DNA of 64,000 nucleotides from Brachypodius melanocephalos (GCA_013398615.1 VZSR01001685.1:2679858-2743857), one strand, 5' to 3'; positions 1 through 12,700 are shown, counted from the first letter of the stretch. The notes: a model not told the origin generated them from the sequence alone. Translations and numbers: made by a program.

Positions 1-304
1 AGCAGCTCCTGCTCCTCCTTCTCCACTGACCTTGGTGTCTCCTCACGGGTTCTCACCTCCTTCTCTTCTCTGGCTTCAATTAAAAATCCACCACTACGTT
101 TGTTTTGTTTTCTTCCTAAATATGTTATCACAGGGGTATTACCATCATCTCTAATTGTCCCAGCTTTGCCCAGCAGCGTGTCCATCTTCAGAGCCATCAG
201 GGATTGGCTCTGCCAGACCTGGTGGAAGCTTCCAGCAGCTTCTCACAGGAGCCACCTCTGTGGCCACCCCACTGCAGAAAATTAGGCTGTGCAAAACCAA
301 CACA
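1..304 (-). mobile_element. Endogenous retrovirus LTR, 5' part, cut by window edge
   Basis: Read on the minus strand, this begins at 304 with TGTGTTGGTTTTGC, the TG-start form typical of avian ERV LTRs. It continues through a block around 255-120 that resembles a long avian ERV LTR: a run ending in GAAGCTGCTGGAAGCTTCC, then GTGATAACATATTTAGGAAG. A purine-rich segment (GAGAAGGAGGAGCAGGAGC) reaches position 1. Only the U3-side portion is present; the rest lies left of the window, so whether this is a solo LTR or part of a provirus cannot be seen. A 61-codon plus-strand frame at 100-285 lies inside it and is not a gene. The family assignment is from memory of avian repeats; element class (II versus L) is uncertain. 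Confidence 0.7.
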
Positions 305-3199
305 GGAATGTTACAGAAAAAGTGAGATACTGGAAGTTGAAGATGCTATGGATTTTTATGAATTGTAGATTTCATGGTTTTCATGAGTCACATTTTGAAA
401 ATTTCTGATGTATCTTCCCAAATACCAGCATTTTGAAAATGTGACCATCAGAGGTGATGGGAATAATTTGATTAGAAGTCTTTTACTCAGAGAATTTATA
501 TAAGAATTACCCTTTTACAAAGCAATGGCAATTGTTTTTTTGCAATTGGAAAATTAAAACAAAACAAACCCAAACTATTTTCTTTTCTTGATTTTCTTAA
601 CTCAGTAAATAAATCTCAATAAATTTTTAAGAAATCAGTACAGGTTCTGCAGGCTCTTATCTCCCTTTTCATTCCTTTTGCTTCCTATAATTTTACATTC
701 TAACGTTGCAAAACTTTTATGATTACAGAAACTTTGGCATGGCAGAAGCAAAGTGTGTTACTAATATAAATAAACTTTCAAAATAATATCCTTAGTAGTA
801 TCTTTTGATGTAGCCTAAATTATTTGGTACACATAAAGGAGCTGGTCATAACATGACTGTGTTCTCTCTCTTTCTCACTCACTCTGTTTGCTTATAATGA
901 ATATTTCATTGCTGAACTTCTTTTATTCAAATCAGTCCAAATATTTGATATTCTTACATGAATATATATTATGTCTTTTTTTTTTTTTTCCTTTTTTGTT
1001 CCTACTTTTTCCTACAGAGAAAAGGCTTAGCATAATTTGACGCCCCAGGGTGTGTTCCATATTCATTTACAACCAGGTTATCACTAAAGTCAGAAAGACA
1101 CCTTATGTCAGTGAGGTTTGTTTGCAGTAAGCTGCAATCAGATGCAGGAAATGTGCAACCACTGATGTCCACAAGTGAGAGTTCTGTTCTTTGAGTATAA
1201 CAGAATTATCTACAATAAAATCCAGGACTGCCTTTGAGAAGTCAGAACTATCTTAAATGTCTAGTTCAAAGGAGCAAATTCTCACTTGTTTCTACCTTGA
1301 CAAACTGAGGATAAATGAATCACCCCTTTATGCTTCATGTAGTGCAATTGTTTAGTAATGCATATATTCAAATAGAGAGTCATAAGCAAACTTTTTCCTG
1401 TTTGGAAGTCATTTCACAGTCAATGTTTTTCTCTAAAAGGAAAAAAAAGAAGAAACAAAACATGACAAATGTTAGTCGTATTTTAAAATTAATTCAGGGA
1501 AGGTGTTCAGTTATTTTGATGATATGAACCTGTGTAGAAAAGGACATAAAATAATGAAAAGCAAACACTTGTCACTAGAATAAATAGCATCATTTCTGGA
1601 TTGCAGTCTCAGCAGTGCCATGTGTTAACTTGCTCATTGATACAAGAAACTAGAGCAACGTGGCAGGTTTAAAATGCTGGCAGGGTTCTACCCTGTTACC
1701 TTCTTAGCAAATGTCCTTTGGTGAAAGGGGATCTGCAGCTAACAGTCCGAGTGGATCTGTTTTCCATCACAGTCCCTGAAAGCGGGAAGGATTCACACCC
1801 CTTTGCTTGGTCACTCCTCTCTGGGCCTCCTGGAGTCCCAGGCACTGGAATAATCATCCTGTCTTCAGGTCTGTGATCCTTGTGCCGCTAGATGTCCCTG
1901 CACACCAAACTTTAGGAAGGTCTGCCTGGGGTACCCTGATACCTTTAGGGGCAGAGCACAGCCATAAAATTTGATTGAGCAGAACCTGACCTTTTTTTCG
2001 GATTTTTTTTTTTTTTAAAGGCAGTAATTGCAGTAACTAGAAACAACGCTGAAGATTATCCACCCTGCACCAAACATTATTATTCATTGACACAAATGTA
2101 AGGTCTGTGGCATGGTATTGACGGTCAGCATCATTTAATTTAAGTAATGTCTTCCCTCACAAGGGTAAAAACGACGTATTGAAATCAGCCTGTAATGCCT
2201 GTTCACTCAATAAACTTGAAAGGCCCTTGGTGCTCTGTGTGGAAGGGCAGATTTAAAGCAGCAACCAGCGAACAAATTTCAGAAAACTGATATAATGCTA
2301 CTTTAATTATAGCAAACATTTGCATATACTGATTTGAATACAATAAAATAAGTATTTTCAGAGAACTGGAACAGGATATATATATCAAAAAATACATTTT
2401 CTAAATTACACTCAATTTGATCCAAAAATTCTCCTTGATTAATTAAGATTTTTTAATGGTTAAAATGCATCAAATGTTTGCTGAATCATTTGTACAGTAG
2501 CATACTGCGGGGATATTTGTGTTTGAGCAGCACTAGAAAGCTGATGTGCAGCAATGATTTTGTTGTCTCCTGGAGAAACTAGACTTGGCAAGAAAATCCT
2601 TACACAAAACCAAACATATTAGATGTCTGCTTGCTATGGGTGTAATTTTGTTTGTTTTCTAGGAGAAAGCATTTAGGTTTGGCTCTTTCCTTTCATTAAA
2701 GTAGAATATTTCTTTGAATAACGTGCTTCCTGTAGATTCCTGCTTCAGAAATCCAGCTTCAGAAAAAAAAGGTGGGTCACATCCACTGGCAATTTAAAAA
2801 TACTGCTTTTTTCACCAAGACTTCAAAGTTTGAATCGTATTCCATACATGGAGAAAATACCGAAGAGTAAAATAACTGTCATTAAGTTCATAATGACGGA
2901 AGGAGGTGTCTTTTTTTTAACAGAACTAAATCAGTACTCCTTGGTTTTCTTGAGGTGTGCTTTTTCAGTTCATTCAGTTATTGCAACTCCTTATTTCTGC
3001 CTGTTGGATTAGGGAAGCAGCAAATGATCAATGCAGTTTCCCCTCCTGTGGATAATTGTGCTCTATGCAGCAAGGACTCTTCCCTAAAAATGGAATCTGT
3101 GGAGGATTCAGAAGTATCTGGATGAAGAACATCCCTCCCCTCACTCCTTTCCTATTTTATAAAAAAGTGACAATCTCTAGGTTTACCCTGACATCTTTC
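305..3199. other. AT-rich non-coding DNA
   Basis: No recognised repeat or exon. It contains a T tract near 975-989 and an A-rich run near 1440-1460. The segment 1665-1990 is less AT-rich than its surroundings but matches nothing I recognise. Short frames at 1315-1527 (plus) and 2203-2397 (minus) have no domain-like features. Confidence 0.6.
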
Positions 3200-3219
3200 T
3201 TTTTTTTTTTTTTTTTTTT
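3200..3219 (+). repeat. T20 homopolymer
   Basis: Uninterrupted run of 20 T, followed within 50 bases by a T/G-rich stretch. Simple sequence; length is probably polymorphic. Confidence 0.9.
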
Positions 3220-3269
3220 AATATAATCTTGGGTGTTTGGTTGTTGGGTGTTAATTGGTTTGATTGGCT

Positions 3270-3304
3270 GGGGTTTTGGGGGGGGCAGATGGGGACGTTT
3301 GGGG
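3270..3304 (+). other. G-quadruplex-forming motif
   Basis: Four G runs lie within 35 bases: G4 at 3270-3273, G8 at 3278-3285, G4 at 3291-3294 and G4 at 3301-3304. The loops are 4, 5 and 6 bases. This fits the standard G3+N1-7 quadruplex pattern on the plus strand and stands out in AT-rich DNA. Formation in the cell is an inference. Confidence 0.7.
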
Positions 3305-6300
3305 CGTATTTTTCTTTTTAATTTTTAAATTTTTTTTTCTGATAAGTATTTATGAGAAATTCTCTCCCTTTTCCCTTGAGGGCTAGGAAGATTTCACTGA
3401 AACCTTTTCAAGCTTGAATTACAAAAATGCAAAACTGCCTCACAGATTAAAATTATGGAGAACACACTCGGGAAGTATCACTATATATTTGTGCTGGTCT
3501 TAAATCCTTCCTTAGGAAACTGCTATCAGCAGTTGGTAAAGAGTGAATATATGGTTAAAGAAACCTTGAAGAGCTCTTCCTATATAATGCAAGACATCTC
3601 ACTTTTTGTTTGTTTGTTTGTGGGTTTTGTTTTTGTTTATTATTCAGAGCATTCTTTTTGCCCAGACCTCATCTATCTGTAAGATTTGTGGTTGGATGTA
3701 ACTACCATGACTTTCTTGTTTGCCTTCTTGTCGTAGATGGAACATCTACAGACCGTGGGCACAGAAACTTAGTGTTACACTCAGCTTCAAAGTATGAAGA
3801 TACATCTGTTATTTTGAAGTGGGAAAGAAGACCAAGGTTTTGGTCACTCTGGAAAGAAACTCCAGTGCAAGAGTCAGAGGTTGCCCACAGGGAAAGAAGT
3901 TTTAAAGTAATTATTTTCCACTAATAAATCCCTTGTTTGGCTATAGAAGGAATGAATAGCCTTGTTTTAGCAAGGAACACATGACACCCGGATTTCTGTG
4001 TAACAACCCAATGCACTGTTGCTAGACTGCCAAGCTGTCTGCTCAATTTTGGTATGAAGAAAGTTATACACAAATAACAACAGTGTTATATTTATAGCTA
4101 ATCCACAGCACACTGTTTTCTGTGAGGCTTTATCCTAGTCACTGCATCCTGTGTGAGCAGCAGGAATTGCAGAGAGATCAAATGAACACGTGACTCTGGG
4201 TTGGGATCCCTACCGATGTGTGTACCACTAACTCAAGCAGTCAAATATGTGACAGCATATGAGGCAGGAGATACTGAGTATAACTCCCCTGCTTCTTCCT
4301 TATCCATTTGCACAAACAGCAGAGATAATATTTCAGGAATAAGTACAGATTTATACAATAATATTTGTCAAATAATTTTTCATAGACATTCCCAAAGAAC
4401 CTAGTGCATAGCAAGTTTTACTATTATTTGTGTCAATTATTTACATTTTTTCTAAGGGATATTTTTGATATTTTAGATAAATGGGGAAATGTATTGGAGC
4501 TGTACTGTAGAAATAAAAGCCAAGTGTGTTTGAAGCAAAATATTCTTGGCTTTAAAATGGTCTTTAGGCTGAACTCTGTGCTTGAGATAATCTTAGCCAA
4601 GCCTCAGAAGTAGAAAGAATTTATGTAAAACCTTAATGGAATTACATTAAGTATCAATTTTTAGCTCCTGTCAGGTGGTCATTTTTGCAAGGAACACAAT
4701 AACCACCCAGCCAACTACAGGTGCACTAAACAGACCAGCAAGCAAAAGAATATAGATGAAATTTAAGAATTAATTTTGTGTTAGAAAGACATAATTATCT
4801 ACCCCAAATCTGGCTAGTAACTAGGCACTAACATTGCTAATTTTGTGAAAGCTTCTGAAAATGCTCAATATCAAAATGATGAAGACATCAATTTCTCATC
4901 TCATACAGAAAATGTCACTTCCAGCAGCACAGCAGAAGGTGATTGATGATTACTTGCTAAACAGAAATATTCCCACATCCTGAATCTCTAGAGTCAATTC
5001 CTATGAGTTCCACAATTAGTCTAGGAGACAACCACCTCAACTTCCCTATAGAAGAGATACTTCTTGGTCTGCTTGAAAAACAGATGTTTAGTAAAGAAGT
5101 TAAAAGGTATCACAAACAATGGTCTTCTCTCTTAACATCCATCCTGGCTACAAGGGAACAAGAAAGTCTAAAATAGCTTTAACTGGGGTCACGGGTCACC
5201 ACAGCAGTGACCGTAACAGTAGGAATGGAATCTTTAGACTCTCATGATATTTTAAAATGAAATTCTCTACAGTGACATATTGCTATAAAAGAAAGACTTC
5301 AGTAAAGGCATAAGACTATTGAAAACTGTTGCAGAGAGAAAAAAACCAAACATATTCAAGGAAGAATAGGCCTGGAAAGAAAAAAAGCTTCTCTTCTCTA
5401 TCAAACACTGTTATACAGAGTGAGTCATATTTGGATTTATTTATTTTTTTTTTAAATAAAAATGGGGAATATAAGTCACTAGCTTTGAATAGTTCAGCTT
5501 GCCATGAAGTCTGACCTTGTGGCCTCCCAGAGGTTCAGCTGCTCTTGAGGTTGTGACTAGTTTCTGATAAGCTGGACCAGCAAATGCAATCATACCTGCT
5601 TTTCATTTTCTTATTATTATTTTGGTATTGGCCCTCACAACAAGATAGAAGCAAACACATTGAATTTTAAGACAGACTCCGCTAGAGATGACTGTGTCAG
5701 CAGTAAGTCATAGACTTTTAAATGATTTTTACACATTGAACATGCACAGGGAGCTCATCTGGGGAAGGAACATCTAAAAAGAGGGCTTTTTCCTTACCCT
5801 TTTTTGACAGTCAATGATGGTAAAAGTATCGGGAAAAGGTATTAAAAAAGTGAATCATGACAGATAATTGCTTATAAAAATACAGACGTGGGAAGCCAGG
5901 AATTTCAGTACGCCCAAAGTTTGGAGCTCCAGGGAGTTTAACTTTCCTGAATTGGAAACCTGTGTGAATATCATCTCAAGAAAGGTCATTCAGGTCTCTA
6001 GACTCTCCTTGTCAAAAAATATGAAGCCTTTGGACTCTTGGCCGGAAAGGGAAATACCAAAGCTTTAGGGTTTTCCTGGGTCAGCATTCCCTGAAGGAAT
6101 TCAAAATGTCTTCAAACGATTCATTTCAAATACAGTCAGAGACCTTTGTTAATCCTCCTCCCACATACTTACATGTGCATCTGAAGAATCACAACATATT
6201 GCTGTTTTGCTTTATTGAGAGCTAAGGGAGAGGGAAATTGTTTGAGTTTTACTGGGTTAAGGGGCCAGGAGAAATGTCGTTATCTACCCACTTGCACACC

Positions 6301-6884
6301 AAACATGTGCTCTGTATCGTCCAAAGAGCCAATGTATTAGATCTCTTTGGGGGTCACTTTTTAACTACCTCAGTTTCTACTAATCTAGCTCATGTACTTT
6401 TAATTCACCTTTCAGCCTGCTTTGTAGACCAATAAAAATGTAAATCAGCAAAATTCCTTTAATTTATTATTGCTTTATTTGCAAAAATAATTTAGGAAAT
6501 TTGTGTGTCTCTATTCTTGATTATGGCAAAATTATTTTCCTTAAGTGTTCTGTAGCTAAATAAAAAGACACCATTTTAATGAATACTTAAAGAAGTTTTT
6601 TCTAAAAGACTTTTTCAGTCAGATTGTCTTCCTTCTCATTCCATGGATTATTCCAAACTATCCTCACAGTGATAGGCAAATAATGATCTATTACATTGGC
6701 CTGTAATCAGTATGGTGTTTCTCCAGCAATACATTAGAACAAATCACCAACATAGCAGTATTACAGCAGTATCATTTTGACAATGATTTAAACTAACATA
6801 TCATCAGTGCTACTGTACATCACTTCAGAGATAGAGCATGTTAATGCCTTGTCAGATTGATGTTGCTGAAGCAAAAAGCATTAG
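3305..6884. other. AT-rich non-coding DNA
   Basis: No recognised mobile element or exon. Frames of 104 codons (3610-3924) and 60-75 codons elsewhere show no motif, no conserved-looking composition and no convincing splice context. Nothing further seen. Confidence 0.55.
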
Positions 6885-6977
6885 CATAATGCAGGGGTGA
6901 TGTAAGTATGATAGGTAAGCTTTCTACTGCTGCTGTAATATTAAGTATTACCATAATGCAGGGGTGATGTAACTATG
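6885..6977 (+). repeat. Direct repeat pair, 26 bp, 67 bp apart
   Basis: CATAATGCAGGGGTGATGTA occurs at 6885-6904 and again at 6952-6971. The match extends to 26 bases with a single mismatch (6885-6910 and 6952-6977). The sequence between the copies is not itself repeated. It looks like a local duplication rather than a transposon. Confidence 0.85.
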
Positions 6978-6984
6978 CTAAGTC

Positions 6985-7016
6985 CATTTTTCCAATTAAT
7001 CATTTTTCCAATTAAT
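6985..7016 (+). repeat. Perfect 16-bp tandem duplication
   Basis: CATTTTTCCAATTAAT occurs twice head to tail at 6985-7000 and 7001-7016, eight bases after the 26-bp repeat pair. A recent slippage or duplication event is likely because the copies are identical. Confidence 0.9.
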
Positions 7017-7578
7017 TTATCTGTGGAAAGTCCATATATATTCACTTTACATGTGAAGGTCAGGTTGTGCTACTCTGGTGCTTATAACTAATTAAATAAG
7101 AACAATCAAGCCTGCTATTTGCACTGCTTAAGTGAATGAAAATTTTGGTGCTGACTTAAAAGAAACAAGGTAAAATTTCAGTTGAGAAACACTGTCTGCT
7201 CATTATAAGAAACTTTGATGCTGAGAGAAAGACTAGCATAATACATTGACTGGAAGTTCAGGCAGGTGCCTTCAGCTCCTGGTGGTTACCTACACGATTC
7301 CTATGTTTATGACTGGATGCAACAGCAAACTGGCTGAGTGATTTTGTGCAAGTCACTTCTCACCGAGAAGTCCATCTTTCCTGTAGCACCTGTTTTCTTT
7401 TTGTTGATTAGAACATTTGGGTTGTTGATTGTTTATCACTAGTATTAATAAAATGTGTAGCACACCAGAATGGCAATCTGGTTTCTACAGCCCTCTAAGT
7501 AGTTTTTGATTAGTCTTTACTAATGATTTAATAAAATGATTCAGAATAGGAAAAAAAAAATTCTAGTTTGCATAGTTT
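7017..7578. other. AT-rich non-coding DNA
   Basis: Nothing recognised between the duplication cluster and the T/G tract. Confidence 0.5.
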
Positions 7579-7684
7579 GGGGGTGGGGGTTTTTGGTGTT
7601 TTTTTTTTGTTTTGGTTTTTTTTTTTTTTTTTTTTTTTTGGTTGGTTGGTTTGGTTTTTGTTTGTTTTGTTTTTGTTGTTGTTG
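7579..7684 (+). repeat. T/G-rich low-complexity tract with T24
   Basis: About 105 bases composed almost only of T and G, with an uninterrupted T run at 7616-7639 followed by GGTTGGTTGG and (TTTG)-like units. Overlapping frames on both strands (7536-7891 plus, 7541-7723 minus) are artefacts of this composition. Confidence 0.9.
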
Positions 7685-9215
7685 TCTACAGAAAAAAATA
7701 TTATTAATCAACATAAGGATCAAAGAAAGGCGTTGACACCAGACTTTTGTGAACGGCCAGAGCAGAAAAAACTTTCTCTTTCTCCCAAAACTGTATTATT
7801 GAAAAAGCTTGACCCCCTTGATCTCTTCATTGCTGTGGGGTGGAAGCTGAGGGCACATCGCAGAAAGGTTCTGAATTTATTCCTACCTTGAATACATTGT
7901 CACTGGGTCTTTGTTCTCCTCTCTGTACTGGGAAAGTCGTGGTCTGTGTCATTGTCTCTCATTTGGTGGATGACACCAACTGGGCTCTGAGACCGTTACT
8001 TTGTTTGAAATGTAAGACAGAAATACAAAGTGAAAATATGGTGCACTTGAGTAAAGGTACTAACAAAAACTATCCCTCAGTTTTTTAGAATACGATAAGG
8101 ATGGCTGCATTATTTCCAAGGCATAGATAATTTTTTCAAGTCATTCAAACCTGCATCAAAACATCCACATTGTTTACACCACACTTCACTACGCTCCACA
8201 ATAACTGCAGAAAATGTCCTTCTTTGTAAACCATTTATGCACAAGATTTACCCACTGAAATTTCTGAAAGAGCTTAAGCAACTTAAACTGAACTAGATGC
8301 CGGACCAGTTTGTCTACACTATTTTTTTTTGCCAAGAAAAGTTAGACAGGTGATCCTGAACTTCCCTTCCCACCTGGTATTCCATGATTGAACAGATTAT
8401 GGAAAGGAATTACAATGCAAAGGCAGTTAGGGCAGAAGTGCCTGATAAATGTGATTTAGAACAGTTTTCTGTGACTCAGCACATCAATTTGTTATGTGAT
8501 AAATATTACACACACAGCCCAGGATGTTCCCCCTTTCACAGCTGCTCAGCAACTGAATTTCAGAGCAACTTCTCATCAGGCTCATTACAGGCCTGTGCTG
8601 GAAATCAGTTCCCAGGAATCCTTTAGCATCCCAAGCTGCTGAGCAGCAGGACAATTCTCAGACATTCCATGAAACACCAGAAGTGAATTAATGTTTTAAT
8701 TCTAAGAGATTTTGTTGTGGCTAAGCAGTCTGTGAGCGCTGTGTCACCTACCTCACTACCCTGGACAGATTTAACAAGTCTCCTCTGTCTGATCCATAAC
8801 CATTAAGGCCTGCTTGTAATGTGACCTGCTAAATCATTATACTCTGCATTCAGGTTAAGTTGCAGTCAAGCAAGTTGCAGGATTTATCATTTTATCCCTT
8901 TCTCTTATAGTCTTCCCTCCATACTGACCTGATAGGAAGTTCACTGTTGTTGGTATGCTCTTTCTGTATTTGTTTCTTATTAACAAAAAGTGAGATAATT
9001 GTTCCAGCATCAGCTTTCACATATTTACCCTAGAAATTACTTTGTGTGTTAGATTAAACTCACATTTTCCTACATATGCAATTAGAGAAAGTTTGATTCA
9101 TTTACATTCTCTTCGAAAATGTAATTCATTTGAGCTTCTTGAAATTCTAACTTCAATAAATATTCTTCCTCTAATAACTTACTCATGCTAGAGAGAAAAT
9201 ATTTGTGTGTATATA
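7685..9215. other. AT-rich non-coding DNA
   Basis: No recognised repeat or exon. Two frames of about 80 codons (7840-8088 and 8384-8626) have no recognisable protein features. Confidence 0.55.
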
Positions 9216-9473
9216 TGTGGTGGTTTTGGCTGGAGTGGAGTTGGTTTCCATGCTGTCCATTGTCGAGGTTTGTGCTGAAAACAGGGTTGATAACACAGAA
9301 ATATTGTTGTTATTGCTGAGCAGGGTATAAACAGAGTCAAGGCCTTCTCTTTTTTTGTATGGCTGGGCTGGTGAGGAGGCTGAGGGTGCATGGAAGTTTG
9401 GGAGAAACACAGATGGGACAGGTGACCCAAACTGGCCACAGGGTTATTCCATCCCACATGACATCGTACTCAG

Positions 9474-9482
9474 TATATAAAG
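9474..9482 (+). promoter_or_regulatory. LTR TATA box
   Basis: TATATAAAG lies about 260 bases into the LTR, at the expected U3/R junction. It is intact and could still act as a promoter, but activity is not shown by sequence alone. Confidence 0.65.
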
Positions 9483-9620
9483 TGAGGGAAGAAGCAGCAA
9501 GTGAGGGATGTTTGGAGTGATTTGTCTTCTCAATTTGCAACTGAACATGATGGGGACTTGCTCTCCTGGAGGTGGCTGGACATCTGCCTGACTATGGTAG
9601 GCAGAGTCACTGCTTTGCTA

Positions 9621-9644
9621 GTGTACATGTGTACATGTGTACAT
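9621..9644 (+). repeat. Three tandem copies of GTGTACAT
   Basis: The 8-bp unit GTGTACAT repeats three times perfectly at 9621-9644, between the LTR promoter and its polyadenylation signal. The TGTACA core is palindromic. Confidence 0.9.
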
Positions 9645-9664
9645 GGACTTTTTTTTTTTCCCCT

Positions 9665-9670
9665 ATTAAA
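9665..9670 (+). promoter_or_regulatory. LTR polyadenylation signal ATTAAA
   Basis: ATTAAA in CCCCTATTAAACTG, a common AATAAA variant, located downstream of the TATA box where the R region of an ERVL-type LTR ends. Confidence 0.6.
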
Positions 9671-9793
9671 CTGTCATTATCTCAAGCTATGAGTTTCCAG
9701 CTTTGAATCATCCTCTTCTCCCCCTGATCCCTCTGGTGGTGGCGTGAGCAAGTGGCTGTGGGGCTTGGCTCTTTGTGGGGTTAAGCCACCACA

Positions 9794-12700
9794 AAATATT
9801 ACATATATAAAATATTTAAATATGTATCACCAGGATGAGGAGACAAAGAGCAATGGAAGGTCAAATAGATAGTCCCGTGCTCTCTGTTCTGCCTTGTACT
9901 GTTAAGCAGCTTGCACAGGATCCATGTCCTTTCCTCTCCTTTTATGAGTTTAGTCCATCTTCTCTGAAATACCCTATGGATCCATGCATCTGAAATTCCT
10001 CTTGTCAGCTCATAACAAAAACAGGGAATGCTTTGACATGCAAGAATTTTAGAATGCCTCTAGATTTCACTTAGCATTTCCAGACAAATTTTGGGTAGAA
10101 CATGGAAGAAGCAGTAGGCAGACTGTTGAGATTTCAGTTAAGGTAACTCCTAACCATACTTACCTGTTGAAAACAGTACATCTGCTCTCATTTAAAATAG
10201 AGGATGGATTCTTCCTTTACCTCTTACCTCCTACAGAGCGCTGGAGGAAAATGTAGCTTCCACACTTTCCATTTATTAAGGATGTTTCTCTATGTCTGTG
10301 TTGATTAATAAAGCTCACATTGACAAGAAAGGCTGCTGTGACGCACAGTAGTTGCAGGTTATGTGTTAAAAAACCTTTCTCATATGCCTAATTTCTTAGT
10401 TATTGTTATCATGTCCTCTGTCATTTTCAGCCAATCTGCTATAGGTAACTGACTCAATGAAAGAGTGCATCTTAATTTGTTAAAAGCAATTAAAATAATT
10501 CACTACCCTGGAACATGCATGCAGCCTGTGCATAGCTGAAAAACATCCCCCAGGTGAGAAGATTCTATCATCCCTTCAGTTACGATTTTGAGTTATGTGT
10601 AATCATTCTTTGTAGTGTAGTCAAAGAAATTTACAGAGCCTTTACAAATTTAAAATCCAGGCCCCTTGAACTTCTGCCAAACTTTACCTATATTCTGCAT
10701 CTGATGGCATCAGACAAATGAACAGTAAAATTGCAATAGGTCAGCTATGGAGTTCTGTGAAGTGTGGGACTTCTGTTTCCCATTCTACTTCCTTTGTTTG
10801 TGATGGAATAGTGGGTTTTGTTTGGATGTGTAGTTTTACTCTGCTCATTCACCACTATAACTACTGGAAGTCTATTGATATGTTCTCTGTAGTCTGGAGT
10901 CTACAGTCACTGAGACCCTCTTATGAATTCTATTGCTGATAACAGGAAGTGAAGAACTAGTTGGTCAACAAAACTCTGATCCAACTAGTTATTGATCAAA
11001 AGCTATTACAATACCTGAGACATATCTCAGAATAGGCGTAATTACTCTGTAATTTCATCAGAGACATCCTCTAAAATATAGAAAACTTTGGATTATTTTC
11101 AACTCCCATAAGCCCAGTGCCACAGAAGTAGAGATTCATACATGACCAAAGAGGAGTCACTGACCTTTCTGTGTTATTACTGCTCTCAGGTCCCTCCTTC
11201 TCATTTGTTTATGAAATAGAATTTGTATTTTCCAGTTTTCTGATTTTTGCATTAACTCATTCAATAATCACAGCTTTTTAGTACATTAAATACCTACATT
11301 ACCTCCCTCAAGGAGCTGTTGAACAATTATAGATACAACTGACAGAACAGACACAAATAATATTTATTTTACCACTGGAATTAAAGCAGCTGAAGAAAAC
11401 AGATAGCTGTCATGCACATAATGTAAACTTATTCCCAGACCTACCATCCCCTGACTGGAATCTGTGAGGGTGTAACTTCATTAGAAACCATCAACAGGTC
11501 TCTGGGTGCTAATTTGACTCTTTGTTCAGTTGTCCTCCTCTCCCCCCACTTTTAAAATTGCATCATATCCTATAGACTATTAATTTTCTGTGCATGGGTT
11601 ATGTTCTATGGCATACATACTAAATATTTGTTGACACACAAATTTTGATTAAGGCTACACTGCCAGTAGTTTCCTTGCCATCTCTCAAAATTTTACATCT
11701 TAATTTCAGGTTGTTGTAACATTACTTTCATGAGTATTGATAGACATGACATGCTGCCTGCGCTGATTGCATTGACAAATGCTCATTTTCTTGACCGGTG
11801 TCCCTCTTGTTGACTAGAAATCATGCTTATCTCATTTATCCATCATGAGGGATATTATTTGCTTCACACTCAGGGTATAACAAAATTTGATTTTGGGTAG
11901 ATATATTCTCAAGTGGTTGCAAAGAATAAATTGCAAGCAGTTAGCTTTTTTCTTCAAAGCTGCTATCTATCAATATTCTTTACGTTTGTATCTATTCTGT
12001 TGCTTTATTTAAAAGGTGGGCTGCTGAAGAAAAGTTAGGAGACTTGATTGTAGAGTATTTAGCACCTTGCAGGCACCCAGCTCTCTTTCGACACATAATC
12101 TGACCTAACAGCTTGATTTTGAATGTAAAATCAATTTCTTCCAAAGGCCAAATAGAATTTGAAATTTTGCACATAAAATAATATAATTGCATTTGCCAAG
12201 AGTGGTGTTATTTGAAAATCTAAATGAAGAATTTTATATCCAAATAAAAGTGAAGTAGAAATATTTTATACCTAACCTCCAACATATTTATTGCTTTGCA
12301 AACATCTACTATGATTAACATTTTGTTGGATAATAAAAACGTTATCTGTTTTAAATAGGCAATCACTATTGCAGAGATTAGCAGAATATTCCAGTCACAT
12401 GAGTAAACCATTTGGTCTGATCTAATAAGTTATATATTTGACATAGATAATGCTCTTTAGGGTCTGTGCAGGAATATGGTTGGCCTGAATGTTTAATTCC
12501 CTTGTAACTACATCAAGCAAAAGATCCATCAAGAAAAAAGATAAATTCTCCTTCCAGTCACTGTATAGAGTACTTTTACTGTGCCACTCATGGACTCATT
12601 AATTAATGACATATTTTAAAGTGTCCTTTAGTCCTCTGCCATGACAGTTATCCTGTTGAGTTATGGTTCTCAGGTACCAGGGGAAGGCAACTGGAGGCTG

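Larger units (their letters stand above)
9216..9793 (+). mobile_element. Solo LTR, avian ERVL-type
   Basis: The element starts TGTGGTGGTTTTGGCTGG at 9216 and ends AAGCCACCACA at 9793, giving inverted termini TGTGGTGG/CCACCACA with TG...CA ends. Length is 578 bp. Inside are a TATA box (9474-9482) and an ATTAAA polyadenylation signal (9665-9670), in the U3-R-U5 order expected for the plus strand. Flanks 9211-9215 (ATATA) and 9794-9798 (AAATA) match at four of five positions, a plausible 5-bp target duplication. No primer-binding site, gag/pol sequence or second LTR follows, so this is a solo LTR left by recombination between LTRs. Several overlapping 60-90 codon minus-strand frames inside it are not genes. 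Confidence 0.85.

Noticed and set aside
7536..7891. Overlapping frames on both strands over the T/G tract
   Set aside because: Homopolymer and (TTTG)-type sequence; no complex coding composition outside the tract.
9183..9540. Three overlapping minus-strand frames of 67-89 codons
   Set aside because: They lie antisense inside an ERV LTR, which is non-coding.
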